Part shown: positions 11,852 to 23,694 of the stretch, in pieces
How positions within the stretch are numbered: the first letter of the stretch is position 1
How the letters are laid out: each line of letters opens with the position of its first letter
Source: Setomelanomma holmii
Lineage: Eukaryota > Ascomycota > Dothideomycetes > Pleosporales > Phaeosphaeriaceae
Reading direction: 5' to 3'
Length of the DNA stretch: 64,000 nt
Assembly (NCBI GenBank): GCA_010015745.1
Contig: ML978188.1
Location: 62,001-126,000, forward strand
Program-made: the position numbers and the translations under genes
Notes under the pieces: model-generated
Database searches by the model: none
What the model was told of the DNA's origin: nothing
Seen by the model: the letters and a program-made list of their open reading frames with translations, nothing else

Positions 11852-12548
11852 CACGCATGTAGGGGACAGGACGCTGGGGTTCCTGCCTCATGCTGGCTTG
11901 GAGCGCAAGGGACGACAAGGCGGGCGGTAAGGAAGCGGCGCTTAGGCAGACGCACTCGTCAATGGCCGTCACGCGATCGCTCTTTGCCGCAGCAACACGG
12001 GAACAGAGGGCAGCAGCTGGTCGACGATGGTGGTGGAGATGGTGGTAGTAGATGTTGTGAGTGCAGGTGGCAGCGGCCGAGCGATACGGAGAGAGGCTTG
12101 ACAAGGCAGAGACTAAGCCGCCATGGTGCCGCATGCTGAGTGGTGGACCTCCTGCATGCAGCTCAGCACGGCTAGGCTGGGGGTGCTACAAACACCAGCT
12201 GCTGTTCTTTATCGCGCATCTCATCGAACAGTGAGAACATCACGGAAAGATGGGGGAAATCTATGATGGTCCAGTACCAAGATCTGGTAGCTGTCACCAT
12301 CGACTCCGCAACTTTCCATGTTCATCGTGCATCGGGACCCCTCCTGCATGGCGTGTACCAGAGGATGCGACCCACGCCCAAACCTTGGAACTGCCGCTAA
12401 AACGGTGCGATCGTCGGCTAATTAGCTGACTTAACAAGCAGCAAATGGCAGCACTGAATGGGCTGAACGCAAATCAAAACAAGCGGTCAGGGTCAGCGCG
12501 AGCAGTCCATCATCTCTCCGTCACAGCACCCTCTGCCTGCAATCTGCA
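11852..12548. other. Divergent promoter region, Hos4-like and DFG10
   Basis: No coding sequence is supported. Two oppositely oriented genes flank it, so both promoters should be here. Confidence 0.5.
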
Positions 12549-13477
12549 ATGTGCCGCCCAGCCGTCGCAGGCAGCAGCCTCGAGGACCTGCTCGACCCCG
12601 TGGTCCTGCTGCGCGCCTTCTTCCTGGCTGCGTCTCTTCTTGTATCGCGACACCGCTCAGCCTGCTCTCCCACTGACTAACACGCTCTGCTTACTAGGTT
12701 CTTGTCATACAGGTCGTGCCTGCCCTGCGAAGCCGCTTCCTGGCCTACGGCTCGCGTGCAACCTCGAACGGAAAGAGCGGCCCAACAAAGGAAGTCACCA
12801 AGCAGTCACCCATCGAACAGCCGCTGGACTATGCTGCGACGTTCCAGGTCCCGCACAACTACTTCACCCACTTCTACGTCACCTCGGTAGCGTGCTCACT
12901 CTTTTGGCGCTGGAAGCTGCAGCTGTGGAATGATGCCGGTCACCTCCAGGTCGTGTGGGCACTGATGCTGCTGCAGGGCGTGCGTCGGATGTTGGAGTCG
13001 TGGGCGTATACCTCGACGAGCAAGAGCACCATGTGGTTCGCCCACTGGATCCTGGGCCTCATCTTCTACATCACCATCAACATGGCCATCTGGATTGAGG
13101 GCCCGACGGGATCCTCAGGCACCTGGGTGAAGGCAGCTCTTGTTCCAGCCATTCTGACAGCCCACACGCTCCAGCACAGCTACCACGCCTACCTGTATCG
13201 CTTGCGCACCGAGAACAAAGGCTATCAGCTTCCTTCGCATCCGCTGTTCACGGACCTGCTCTGCCCTCACTACACGTGCGAGGTCGTCATATATGCACTG
13301 CTCTCGTTTCTCGCGGCGCCCAATGGCCGACTCGTAAATTGGACGCTGGTGTGCGGCACATTATTTGTAGCGACCAATCTCGCAGTCACTGCGGTTGGCA
13401 CGAAGGAGTGGTACATCGAGAAGTTCGGTAGAGACAAGGTAGGCCCGCGGAAGAGGATGGTACCATTTGTATGGTGA
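12549..13477 (+). CDS. DFG10: Polyprenol reductase (Dfg10/SRD5A3 family)
   Basis: Two exons (12549-12641 and 12698-13477) encode 290 aa. The intron has GTATCG, a CTGACTAAC branch site and CTAG, and joins FFLAASLL to VLVIQVVPALRSRF in phase 0. At least five hydrophobic segments are visible. The C-terminal steroid-5-alpha-reductase domain shows TLQHSYHAYLYRLR, PSHPLFTDLLCPHYTCEVV, and the terminal KEWYIEKFG followed by RKRMVPFVW, all diagnostic. The enzyme reduces polyprenol toward dolichol in the ER and so feeds N-glycosylation. An earlier ATG at 12445 is in another frame and lacks family similarity, so I used 12549. Confidence 0.93.
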
Positions 13478-14121
13478 GTCGGAGAGGGGCTGAGATACCA
13501 TGATCGGACAGCTTAGCAGCGAGCACACCTCGAATGGTGCATGGAAGGCATTTCGCACTCCGGTGAAAGAAAGGCCGTGATGGTCCCTGGACACTGGTTT
13601 CCGCAGAGTGGCATTGGTACTCGAAGCTCTTTGCGACGGCAACTTTCAAGCCGGATATAAAATCAACCTTTCTATCTCCGCCACGGACCGTCCTCTCCGG
13701 TCACCGCTTCCCTTCCCGTCTGTATCCTGCTATTCTGCCGTCGTCTCAACACGGTACTGTGAACTTTGCCATCACATTCAAGCAAACTTCCCGTTCTAGT
13801 ATATCCGTATGCAAGCCACTGACCGCACCAACAAGATCTCAGCGGGCAGTGCTGCCAAACACGGCTAAGCAACCAGCATCTCATCTGTGGTGGAGCTGCT
13901 CGCTGCATAATACCCCGCCATTTCCACCAAAGGCCAGAAAAGGGCGGCAGGCGCAAATGTGCAGGCTCAATTGGTTCTCGCGTCATTGCTTCAGTCGCGA
14001 TATATGAAGCTTCAATGGCGCCAGTTTAATCCAATTCATTTGTCAAGCAAGAAATTCACAATACTCTTCCTGCTTCTCACTTCTACTTCTCCAAGCTTCA
14101 CCACTCCCACTGCAATTCATC
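13478..14121. other. Intergenic upstream of the aldo-keto reductase gene
   Basis: No gene is supported. The 3' end of DFG10 and the promoter of the next gene share this gap. Confidence 0.5.
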
Positions 14122-15277
14122 ATGTCTCAAATCGAAGCTCCCAAAGACCTCCCAGAAATGGAATACCGCTTTGTCGGTAAATCTGGGCTCCAAATCTCGG
14201 CCATTTCCCTCGGCGGCTGGCTCACGTATGGCGGCCACGTTGGCGACGAGAACACCTTTGTCTGCCTGAAGGCAGCCTACGACGCCGGCATCAACTTCTT
14301 CGACTGCGCCGAGGGCTACGCCAAGGGAGAATCTGAAAAAGTCATGGGCCGCGCCATCAAGCATTTTGGCTGGAACAGAAACGATATCGTCGTGTCCACC
14401 AAAGTCAGTCTGGCCCATATCCAATCTACCTAACCATCCAGCCACTCAAAGCCGGCAAGGTAGTAGTAGCTAATAAAAGGTACAGATCTACTGGGGCACC
14501 CACAATTCCGCCCTCCCCGCACCCCGCAACAAAATCAACAACCTCGGCGTGTCCCGCAAACACCTGATCGAAGGCACTTCCGCGTCCCTGGCGCGCCTGC
14601 AACTCTCCTACGTCGACATCCTCTACGCCCACCGACCAGACCGCCACACCCCCATCGAAGAAACCGTCCGCGCATTCAACCACCTCATTGAAACGGGCAA
14701 GACGCTGTACTGGGGCACGTCCGAGTGGCTCGCGTCCGAGATTGAAGAGGCGTGGGCGGTGGCGGATCGGCTTGGGTTGGTTGGGCCGATTGTGGAACAG
14801 CCGGGGTATAGTTTGCTGAGGAGGGAGAAGGTTGATGAGGAGTTTGCGAATGCGGCGTTGTATGCAAGGCGTGGACTCGGACTTACTATATTCTCTCCAC
14901 TCCAGGGCGGGTTATTAACGGGCAAGTATGTCGATGGCGTACCGGAGGATTCGCGCCTGAGGACCTCGGACGATCCGTACATTCAGAGTGTCATCAAGAC
15001 AGTTGGCACGGATGCTTGGAACGCGCAGCAAGATAAGGTCCGCAAGCTTATCAAGATTGCGGAGAAATTGGGCACGGATGTAGCAACGCTGAGTATGGCG
15101 TGGGTCTTGAGTAACAAGAATGTAACGTCCGCCATCACGGGAGCGTCGAAACCGGAGCAAATCTTCCAGACGGTAAAGGCGGTGGATGTGTATAGGAAGC
15201 TTACGAAGGAGAATTTGGACGAAATAGAAGAGGCATTTGGGAATAAGCCTGCGGAGTTGACGAAGAGGTTTGGATAG
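14122..15277 (+). CDS. Aldo-keto reductase, voltage-gated K+ channel beta-subunit type (AKR6)
   Basis: Two exons (14122-14403, 14486-15277) encode 357 aa. The 82-bp intron joins VVSTK to IYWGTHN in phase 0. The TIM-barrel landmarks are present: FFDCAEGYAKGESEKVMGRA with the catalytic Asp/Tyr, VVSTKIYWG with the catalytic Lys, YVDILYAHRPD with the His, and the NADPH-binding SAITGASKPEQI near the C-terminus. Homologues in fungi are soluble NADPH-dependent reductases annotated as K+ channel beta-like; the substrate is unknown. Its 3' end faces that of Ku80 across only 119 bp. Confidence 0.92.
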
Positions 15278-15396
15278 AGTTGATTTAGCATCGCGAAAAC
15301 GCAGAATGTTTCATGATTGCAAACCAATTGTTCCAACATCTTGCTTTCCTTTCCCTCACCTACTCCGATCCATTCCACATCTTCACTCCACAGAAT

Positions 15397-17872
15397 TCAC
15401 GACCGATAAAACTCAGCAGCCTCCTCCTCACTAACATCACTTACAAAGCTCCGTTTCCGATCCACAAGCCCATACCTACTCCCCCTAACCTTCCACCACA
15501 TCTCCCTCCTATTCCCGCCCAACTGCCCTGCCAACAACTCCTTCTTCAACTCCCTCACAAACTTGTTATATTCTTCCGGCTCCTCCAACTCGACCAGTTC
15601 CTCGCGCATAACCCTCATCGCCTCTAGTGCCCGTCCGTACCCCGAGTCGCCCACACTGTTCTTTACCAGGGCTTTGATCTCGCTACCCATAGCGGACGCG
15701 GCAGCGCGGATTGTGTCCAAATCATCCGATGCAAGTAGGGCTTGTTTGAAACTCGGTATTAAATTCGCCTTATCAATATCCACCTTTTTGGGATTTCCGA
15801 GCAACGCATCTATGTCCAGTCCACTCAGCGGCTTATCGCGTTCGGCGCGGTTGCGTTTGCCGCGGCCTTTTACTTTCGGCGGGACTTTGGAGACTTTGGA
15901 TGCTTGCTTTAGGGCATCTAGATGTGTGGATGACGAGGAGATACGTGAGGGCGGCGGGTGTGCGAATTGTGTTAGGATAGCGGGTGGGTCTGGGATGGGC
16001 AGGGTAGGATCGGGATGCGTGGCGCGCCAGCGGATGATGTGGTTTATACGGTGGACGATGGGGCTGTATGTATCTTCTGGCTTCGCATACTCGGCAGGAT
16101 TCCCGTCGTCATCTCTACCAAAAGTTGAGAGGTCCATGGCGTCGACGTATGCGCTCATGGCGTTCGTCAGGTCTTGTGTGGGCAGATCTTTGTGCTCGTG
16201 GATGACTTTGCCGCTGACGGTGAGTTTACGGTCGAGAGGGGGGAATTTGTAGCGCCGCATGTCTTCTTCGAAGGGGAGTTCGACGTCGACTAGGGTTTCC
16301 CAGCCGGCGTCGACTTCTATCCTTGGCACGAGGAGGATGATGACGGGTGGTTTGAGCTCTTTGGTTACGAGGCGGGCTACGGCGTAGCATTCGGATTCGT
16401 ATAGTGCGTGTATGAAGGAGCTTAGACCGAGTTGAGCGGGCTGATTGGCTTTCTGTGGGACGATGAAGTTTGAGCGAGAGAGTGGGAGGTAGCGCTCGAA
16501 CTCCTCTGCCTTGACGAATCCAATGATGGAAAGGAATGCTTGAGTTTCAAGCTTCACGACGTTCATGTCGGACTCGGAGATGTGGACTGCGGTCCGACCA
16601 TACTCAAAACCCTTTTCTAGTTCGTCCTGCTCAACGTTCTTTTTGGTGCCTGGCTCGTCCAGGTTATCGACTTGATAGACGCGCTGGTTCCGGACTGCAG
16701 ACAAGTCACTCATGGGGTGGTCTTCACCGACGATAATGTTTGACGGCTGTGCACTTGGTCCTGCAGTGCCCACGTCTGTGCGCATGGCGAAGGAGCTTGC
16801 TGTAGGGGGCTTTGCAAGCATGGTACATGGGTAGCGTTCAACGTCAATAGAGATGGTTGAGTCGTAGATCTCGGGATCTCCAAGCGTCAAAGCACCTCTG
16901 AAGCTGGGTGTTGGACGGACCTCTTTCAGCCGTGGGATGGCAAGCTGGTCAACGGCTTCCGCCAACGTCCCGACGATGCCGTCGCAGCTCTCCACGACGA
17001 CTTTGAGACGGTGCTCATTCTCAGCCTGTGCAACGTCAGCATCAAAGACTCCGATAACTTGTACATTTAATACCTTGTGAGCGTCCTTGTCCTCTTCTTT
17101 GTAACCGCTTTCCAGGTCATCGAAGTCAACACCAAGTAATGTAATCTCGATGGGAGCGTCCGGATGCTGGATCTTCGCAGATATCTCTTCAAGGTCTCCC
17201 ATATCCATCTCACCCCGCCCGTCAGTCACGATGATGACTTTTCGATCATACTTGAGAGGCTTCCCGTTCTTGCCTGCAGTTGCCCTGTCGATCATCTGGA
17301 CAGCAAGTGCAACAGCAGAGAGTACTGACAACGTTAGCTTCACGGCTTGTGAGAATCTGCTGATACTAACAGTCGCCATCGTTCGTTTTGCTCGGGTGCA
17401 AATGCTCTTGCAGTTTCCGAATGTCGCTTAGAAGATATCTGTTACTCATTAGATTGCTCCGACCCATTCGACACCCCAGACTTACTGCTTCAGCTCAGAA
17501 AAGACATGCAGATTCTCATATCCCTCTAACACATCAATGAGACCCGCAAGATCCGTCTCATCAGTGCGACATCCGATGACGCTCATCAAAGCGCTTTTCC
17601 TCCCGGTTGCAACCTATCTTGTTGTAAGCGAAATTACAACCATCTCACGCACACTACAACCCCTAAAAAAACAAATACGATAGCTCGAAACAATACATTC
17701 AACGCATTATACGCACTAGGTCCCCAAAAGAACGTCTGCTTACTGTGTTTGTGATCTTGTCCCACACATACTCGAGCGCCCAGTCTAAGTCTGTCTGATC
17801 GCGACCATGTCTCTTCTCTGCCATCGACCGACCTAGATCAACAATGTACACTGTTGCTTCCTTGCCAGCCAT
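15397..17872 (-). CDS. ku80: Ku80, DNA end-binding subunit of the Ku heterodimer
   Basis: Four exons on the minus strand (17872-17744, 17613-17486, 17438-17371, 17324-15397) encode 750 aa, the normal length for fungal Ku80. Exon 1 begins MAGKEATVYIVDLGRSM, the start of the vWA domain. Exon 2 carries VATGRKSALMSVIGCRTDET, exon 3 YLLSDIRKLQEHLHPSKTND, and exon 4 VIIVTDGRGEMDMGDLEEI. The Ku beta-barrel and the C-terminal helical domain follow (ALLASDDLDTIRAAASAMGS). With Ku70 it loads on double-strand breaks for non-homologous end joining and protects telomeres. The long open frame starting at 17379 is partly intron: the segment SISRFSQAVKLT is removed by splicing. The acceptor of intron 1 (at 17614) was chosen because it restores the family sequence. 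Confidence 0.95.
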
Positions 17873-18592
17873 GTTAGCGACTCAATTCCAGCTTTGGGTG
17901 GTTCGCGGTGCGCTTGTAACGCGCTGGCGCGAAAAGGACGCAGCGCGAGACAATGACAAGGATTGTGTAGAGATGTTAGCGGCGGTCGGAAAAGAGACAG
18001 GAGAGAATTGTAATGTTTTGAAAGGAGATGAGATCAAGTTGTGTATTTGTTAGCTTGCTGCTAGGAGAAGCAGCCTTGGGTAATGTTTAGGCAAACGCGG
18101 GTGCACGGACAAAACGCGCGACACGAAATCACATGACGTATTTCCTGATCGGGTCCTCATGGCTGTCCGGTAGCCTGCATGTGAGCTGAGCATTCTTTGC
18201 AATATGGATATGTCGAAGAGTAGCGAGAGCTCATTCGAGGAGATTGCATTCTGATTCGCTAGGAAAGCTATAGGAGATATCAAGGATAGGAACAAATTCG
18301 ACCACGATGAAGAAGGCTGTGAGGGACCAGTACGCCTTACCGCGCCCAATCTCAAAAGTGCCGTCGGGGCGTGTGCCTTGAGTCGTATTGGGACTGACTG
18401 GCCAAAGAGAGTGTGTTCGCCAGTACCAAGCCCAACGCCATAGACCCCATACTAATCAAACAGTCCACGCACAATGAAAACGGAATCTGTATACCTTTGA
18501 GCCGTCTTTCCATTAGACAAGCTTGCCCATTGCCACACATGAGGCTCGACTAGTTTGCACGTTTCTCAAACACTTTGATATAGGCCTGAAGC
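17873..18592. other. Gap between Ku80 and NBR1 with an uncertain small minus-strand gene
   Basis: On the minus strand a possible small gene starts at ATG 18540, with a plausible 42-bp intron (18494-18453 or nearby). Two downstream frames look partly protein-like, including a hydrophobic stretch AYWSLTAFFIVVEFVPILDI, but no single splice model is convincing and no family was recognised. I do not call a gene. The Ku80 promoter should also be here. Confidence 0.3.
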
Positions 18593-21537
18593 TCAAGGCA
18601 TCTCCTCGTCGCTGGCATCGAGGATATCGTACTCCTCATCAGTCATGAAGCCTTCGTCATCAGAGTGCAAGGCGACGCTCTCAGCATCCTCGAAAAATTC
18701 GTCATCGGAGGCGACAGTCGCCGTACGAGCAATGGTGCTCTTCTCTGATTTTGGAGAATCGGGTTGAGCAATCGTGGTGCTTTGATAGGTGCTGGATTCG
18801 GGAGACTCTTTATCAAGTTGAGGGAAGATCATTCCGGAAGACTTGAGAGCTGGAGACTGTTCGGTCTTCTCTTCAACCGGCAGCTCTGCGGTCGGCTGCT
18901 GGGCTGACTCTTCGGCCTTGACATCAGACTCCTCGTGGGCCTTGACAGATCGCGAAGCCTCGTGCTGACGGCGGCGGACCTCCATGAGGCGGTCTACGGC
19001 GGCCTGGCGAACGCGCTGAATGCGCTCCATCTTCTGTTGTTCAAGCAGCTGAGCATGTGACTGCTGCACAGCCTTCATCTTCTCAAGCCTGGCCTGGAGA
19101 AGACGTTCGTACAGGGGAGTTGAAGTCATGGGAGTTGCGGGACCTGAGGCAGCCAGAGCGAACGACTGTTGTGAAGGAGAAGGCGCGGCAACAACGTTGA
19201 TGTCGCACCATAGACGATGGCCAAATGGAAGACCATCAGCAGTCTTGAGGCGCCAGTATGAGATTGCAGTGCCTTCACGGATGGGTGCCTTCATAATGAC
19301 ACGGAAGGAGATCTCCTCTCCGGCTTCGACCGAACGACCGATGACATTGCTCTCGCTGGCATCAGCAAGCTCAGCATGACTGAATGGGCGTGTATTGTCG
19401 ATGTTGAGCATGTTGTCACCACCTACATGCCTGACGCTGCATCCTGCAGGCCATGCATTAGGTCCCGGATTGCGCAGAGTCCAGACCTGGACGAACTGGC
19501 TGCCAGTGTTGATCCTGGAGCCATCCAGAATAGTGTCACGGATGAAGTGAGCATCGAGACCCTCGTTCTTGGAGTCGCTGACCGGAGACTCGATCTTGGT
19601 GGGAATGCTCTCCTCAACAGAGGGAACGACTACCTTCTCTTGGACAGGCTCAACCGAGTCCACAAGAAGATCACGGATGGCGATCTTCTCTTTCTTGATC
19701 TGTGGCTCCTCAGATGGCTTCTGATCGAGAATGGTCTGCACCTGGGTCGCGGCGTTGGCGGATGGTGCGGCTGGAGTGGTTTCAGTCGCGGTAGAACGCC
19801 TTGGAGGCAGATAGTCACCAAGCGTCTCCTGAGGTCGTCCAGCTATGCCATCATTCACGGTAGTAACGCTCACGCTGCGGACTGGAGTCTTGAACTTGAT
19901 GAGAGGATGTGTGTGGTTGTGCCTGTTGCTTGGATGTGCCTCGCAATTCTGGCAAAAGTCGGTGTCGTGGCAGACAGCGCACTTGTAGCGGATACCCTCA
20001 ATGTACGAGAGGTTTTCCTTACCCTTGCAAAGAGGTCCATCGCAGTATATGCCGTAATGACGATTGCCGGTATTGAGGGGCTCCGCTAGGGGCTCATAGA
20101 TAGGTACGAATCGATGGCGAGGGTGAATGTGCTTAGCGCTCTTAACGCAGTCAGAGCAGTAGTCCCAATCTGGGCAGTTCAAGCACTTGTGGCGAACACC
20201 GTAGATGAACTTATCACACCCATCGCAGACAGCTGAGTGGCGCACGTTTCGGCCGGCATTGCAGAGGAACTCAGCCAGAGTGGACAGAGCGGCCTCGGAT
20301 GTAGCTGCGGTAAAGGTGTGGCCGGGATGATGACCGTGCTTGTTGCTGATGTGGCAATCCATGCACAGGTCGTAGTCTTCGCAAGCCAAGCAGGTGACGA
20401 ACTCCTTCTCGGGGAGAGACTTGACACAGCAATTGCAGGTGCGAGTTGGCTCGTCATCACAGATAACAGACTGCTTCTCATCGGTGTAGGCTCCCGGAAC
20501 CTCCTGTGTCTCCTCGGCCTTGACCTTGGGCGCGATGCGCTGGGTGGTGCTGTTCACGACGCAGCCGTTCTTCACGAAGCGCTTGACCATCCAGTGGCCA
20601 GTGCCTGGGCAGTGAATGCCAGTATCGACGCATGCAGGGCAAAGATCGTAGTCGCCACCATCACAGACGCTGCAGTGATAGTGCTCGTCTTCCATGGGCT
20701 GGTTGCAGTTGTTGCAGTACACGACCCATGCCGTGCACAGGTTGCTTGGCTTGGGCCGGAACGCAAGATCGGCCTCGTGCGAAGCATTTGCCAGCTTGTT
20801 GAAGAAACCTAGGGGCTCTATTAGAAATTGTAATTTTGCGACACGTAGTGCAGCCTTACTCTGACGAGCGGTGAAGGAGCGTGGCAACGGAGCCTCGCCT
20901 TCAGCATCCACCGGCTTTGGTGGTGAGACCGGACTAACAGGCTCGAATTTAGGCGCTGTGGTTGGGCCACTTGGTGAGCGCGCAATGACCGGCGACACGG
21001 GTGCGATGGTTTGAGGGCGCAGTGTATCCGCGCTCATGCGATGAAGCGATGGCAGGCTGGGCATGGCCTGTAGAACCGGCGCCGCAGCGGGGACTGCGGG
21101 AACGGAAGCTGGAGCCTCAAGATGCTCGCCAGGAATGGTGGCCTTCAAGCGAAGCTTCAACTTGGCCTTTGCAGCACGGAATAGGGTCTTGTAGACCTGT
21201 GGCTTGTCGGAATCGAGGGTGACGTAGGACGCCGACGAGTCGGAGTAGCGCTCGAACACGACCTGCTCATCGGGCTTGATCTGGAGGATGCTGCGAAGCT
21301 ATATAGCACAAGAGTAGTCAATATCAAGCTATATCAGAGCTTATGCGAGCTTGGAGAGGTAGCGCTAGGCTGACGCCCCTCGACCGAGGCTACGCATGGA
21401 ACACAACGCACCTTCTCTGGAAGCACATGAGCTCCGAGGTCCTTCAGAGGCAGCTTGAACTTCTTCGTCTGCCCACGGAACAGGATCTTGACAACGATGG
21501 GCGTGTCCAAGGTCACGGGAACGTTGGTCGTCGCCAT
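18593..21537 (-). CDS. nbr1: NBR1-type selective autophagy receptor (PB1, four ZZ fingers, FW domain)
   Basis: Three exons (21537-21412, 21298-20860, 20808-18593) encode 926 aa. The PB1 domain (about 1-95) begins with TPIVVKILFRGQTKKFKLPL and continues across intron 1 through LRSILQIKPDEQVVFERYSD. Four ZZ zinc fingers follow, each with CxxC pairs and a closing His pair (starting near YCNNCNQPMEDEHYHC, CNCCVKSLPEKEFVTC, CDGCDKFIYGVRHKC and CDGPLCKGKENLSYIEG). The NBR1 four-tryptophan (FW) domain is around FVQVWTLRNPGPNAWPAGC to AISYWRLKTADGLPFGHRLW. A Glu/Arg-rich helix and an acidic tail close the protein. The tail ends DEEYDILDASDEEMP, a good candidate Atg8-interacting motif. NBR1 carries cargo (in fungi, for example, vacuolar hydrolases or peroxisomes) to autophagosomes. 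Intron 2 is a multiple of three without stops, so automatic calling may miss it. Confidence 0.93.
20809..20859 (-). other. In-frame 51-bp intron inside nbr1
   Basis: The minus strand reads GTAAGG, an internal TTCTAAT branch-like site, and CCCCTAG. Removing it joins SFTARQ to SFFNKLANASHEA. Its length keeps the frame and it has no stop, so an unspliced message would add 17 residues. Confidence 0.75.
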
Positions 21538-22362
21538 GGCTGGCAGGTGAGGCTGACCGACGTAATAGGGAGGGTAAGGAAGAGAGCGGCCACTGCAAGC
21601 TCGTTGCCGCGAAGGGTCAACGAAAGACGCTGCAGCTGGTTGAGGTCTTGTTTGAGTACTGATGATGGGGTTGCGGAGGGAGAGGTAAGGAAGGTGGAGC
21701 AACGAGAGGTCGTGTCGTAGCTGCCTTGAGGGAGCGGGGCGGCCAATGCGCAAGCCTACCAGGAGTCTCCACCTGGGCACACCGGGCCACGCTCACTTGT
21801 ACTCTAGCCGACCCACTTGCGGAGAAGGCAGCAGCGAAAACGTCAGTTATTGTTTACTGTGGTAAAAGCGGTCATCAAACCGAATTACTTATCACCATCA
21901 TTACTGTTACAACCCAAGTGGTAAATGTGCAGAGGTAAGCGGCGAAGAACCACGTGATGGCGATAGCGTTTCACGATAAAGCGTGCGCTAGGGTGCATGA
22001 GATCACGAGCAGCGTGACGCAAGCGCTTCCTCTGGTTACGGTACGACATTACTATTGCGGGAGAGCATGACCGGTCACATCGTTTGACCGCTCAAAGGCC
22101 GATTTGGAGAGATAACGCTGTCGTTCGACAGCCCGTGTGAGCGCCGCGACAGATTCGGCAGTCCAAGAGGGCGACTAGGAACACTTAGGTTATAATCAAA
22201 ATATAATAGTATACATCTATTCGGCATCTATTCATGGTATTATGCCATCTATCCATCCTGAATCCAAATGTTTGAAGTCCAACCAAGGTTGGCATTGCTG
22301 CGTACTAACGCTATGACTAAGCATCAGATCCACTTCTAGCCGTACGCTAGCGAAATTCCGAG
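21538..22362. other. Divergent promoter region, nbr1 and NOP13
   Basis: No gene is supported. An AT-rich patch around 22190-22230 (ATAATAGTATAC) lies some 150 bp upstream of the NOP13 start. Confidence 0.5.
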
Positions 22363-23694
22363 ATGCACAAGAAAAGTTCGAGACCTGCTCCTAGGAACAA
22401 CACCGCCAAAATGTCGAAACACATCCGAGAAAACACGCCAGGGGAGAGTGAACGTGTCGAGAAGTCAGAGCGCAAGGAGAAGAAAGAAAAGAAAGGCTCG
22501 AAATCCAAGAAGTCAAAGCCTGAAGAGTCTGAGCCCGCCGCTGCTGAGGATGCTCTCGAGACACTTACGAAGAAGCGCAAGCGAGAGGCGCTCCCCGACG
22601 AAATCGAGATCGACGTGAGTGCGCCCGAGCCTGCTTCTAAGAAGGCTGCGCGCAAAGCGAAGAAGGCAAAATTGAACCCCACATCGACCGACGGTGATGC
22701 TGCGATGACAAATGGCAAGGCAGCCGGAGAGACGGTGGAAGACAAGGACAAGTCGGCAAAGCGGTCAGACTTTGGGGTATGGATTGGCAATCTGCCGTGG
22801 TCGGCAACGAAGGAGTCACTGCGCAAGTTCCTCGTAGACAATGCCGAGATGAAGAGCGAGCAAATCACCAGGGTGCATCTCCCTCCTCCTACAAAGCCAC
22901 CGAACCCCAATTGGACGACGAAACCTCTGAACAAGGGCTTTGCCTACGTCGATTTCTCTACCGAGCTCGCTATGTACTCCGCGATCGCCTTGACTGAGAC
23001 GAAGATGGACGGGCGCGCCCTGCTCATCAAGAATGCGAAGAGCTTCGAAGGACGACCGGACAAACCAAAGGGCGACGAGGAGCAGGAGGGTGACCGTGGA
23101 AAGACTGCTGCCAAACAAACACACCCGCCGAATAAGCGAGTCTTCGTCGGCAACCTTTCCTTCGACGTCACCAAGGAGGATCTTGAGGCACATTATAGCC
23201 AATGCGGGCCTATCGAGCTCGTACACATGGCAACGTTTGAGGACTCGGGTAAATGCAAGGGTTATGCTTGGGTTACGTTTGGCGACGTCGAGGCCGCGAC
23301 ATCAGCTGTCAAAGGCTTTGTATTCAAGACAGAGGCTGAGATCAGGCGGGAAAAACAAGGGTCAGATGTGTCTGAGGACGAGGCAGATGCAAAGAGCAAT
23401 AAGCGAAGAAAATGGCTGCTCAACAGGCTAAATGGTCGCGAACTGCGATGCGAGTTTGCGGAGGACTCGACGACAAGGTACAACAAGCGGTATGGCAAAG
23501 AGAAGGAGCAGCCTGAGGCAGTTGATGGGGTGAATCCAGACCGATGGAAGAACTTCTCCAAGGGCAAGAGGGAGTGGCAACCTCGCCCCAAGGTTGACGC
23601 AAGGACGATCAAGAGTGGCGCCGCCCATGCGAATGCACCTAGGGCAAGTCATGCCATCGTTGCAGCTGAGGGCAAGAAAACGACTTTCGAGTGA
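22363..23694 (+). CDS. NOP13: Nucleolar RNA-binding protein Nop13 (two RRMs)
   Basis: A single exon encodes 443 aa. The first 130 residues are Lys/Glu/Ser-rich with nucleolar-localisation-like runs. RRM1 (about 137-230) has RNP2 VWIGNLPW and RNP1-like KGFAYVDF. RRM2 (about 263-370) has RNP2 VFVGNLSF and RNP1 KGYAWVTF, with an acidic insertion before WLLNRLNGRELRCEFAED. The C-terminus is basic. This layout matches Nop13/Nop12-type pre-60S assembly factors of the nucleolus. A second in-frame ATG at 22411 (MSKHIRENTPG) has the better Kozak context (GCCAAAATG) and may be the true start, which would give 427 aa. Confidence 0.88.
   Translation: MHKKSSRPAPRNNTAKMSKHIRENTPGESERVEKSERKEKKEKKGSKSKKSKPEESEPAAAEDALETLTKKRKREALPDEIEIDVSAPEPASKKAARKAKKAKLNPTSTDGDAAMTNGKAAGETVEDKDKSAKRSDFGVWIGNLPWSATKESLRKFLVDNAEMKSEQITRVHLPPPTKPPNPNWTTKPLNKGFAYVDFSTELAMYSAIALTETKMDGRALLIKNAKSFEGRPDKPKGDEEQEGDRGKTAAKQTHPPNKRVFVGNLSFDVTKEDLEAHYSQCGPIELVHMATFEDSGKCKGYAWVTFGDVEAATSAVKGFVFKTEAEIRREKQGSDVSEDEADAKSNKRRKWLLNRLNGRELRCEFAEDSTTRYNKRYGKEKEQPEAVDGVNPDRWKNFSKGKREWQPRPKVDARTIKSGAAHANAPRASHAIVAAEGKKTTFE

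Noticed and set aside
10884..11930. Long plus-strand frame (348 codons) opposite the Hos4-like gene
   Set aside because: It lies wholly antisense to a well supported protein, is rich in Ser/Arg/Leu from the complementary codon bias, and has no domain.
19376..20089. Plus-strand frame of 237 codons opposite nbr1
   Set aside because: It is antisense to the ZZ and FW domains, which are unmistakable on the minus strand.
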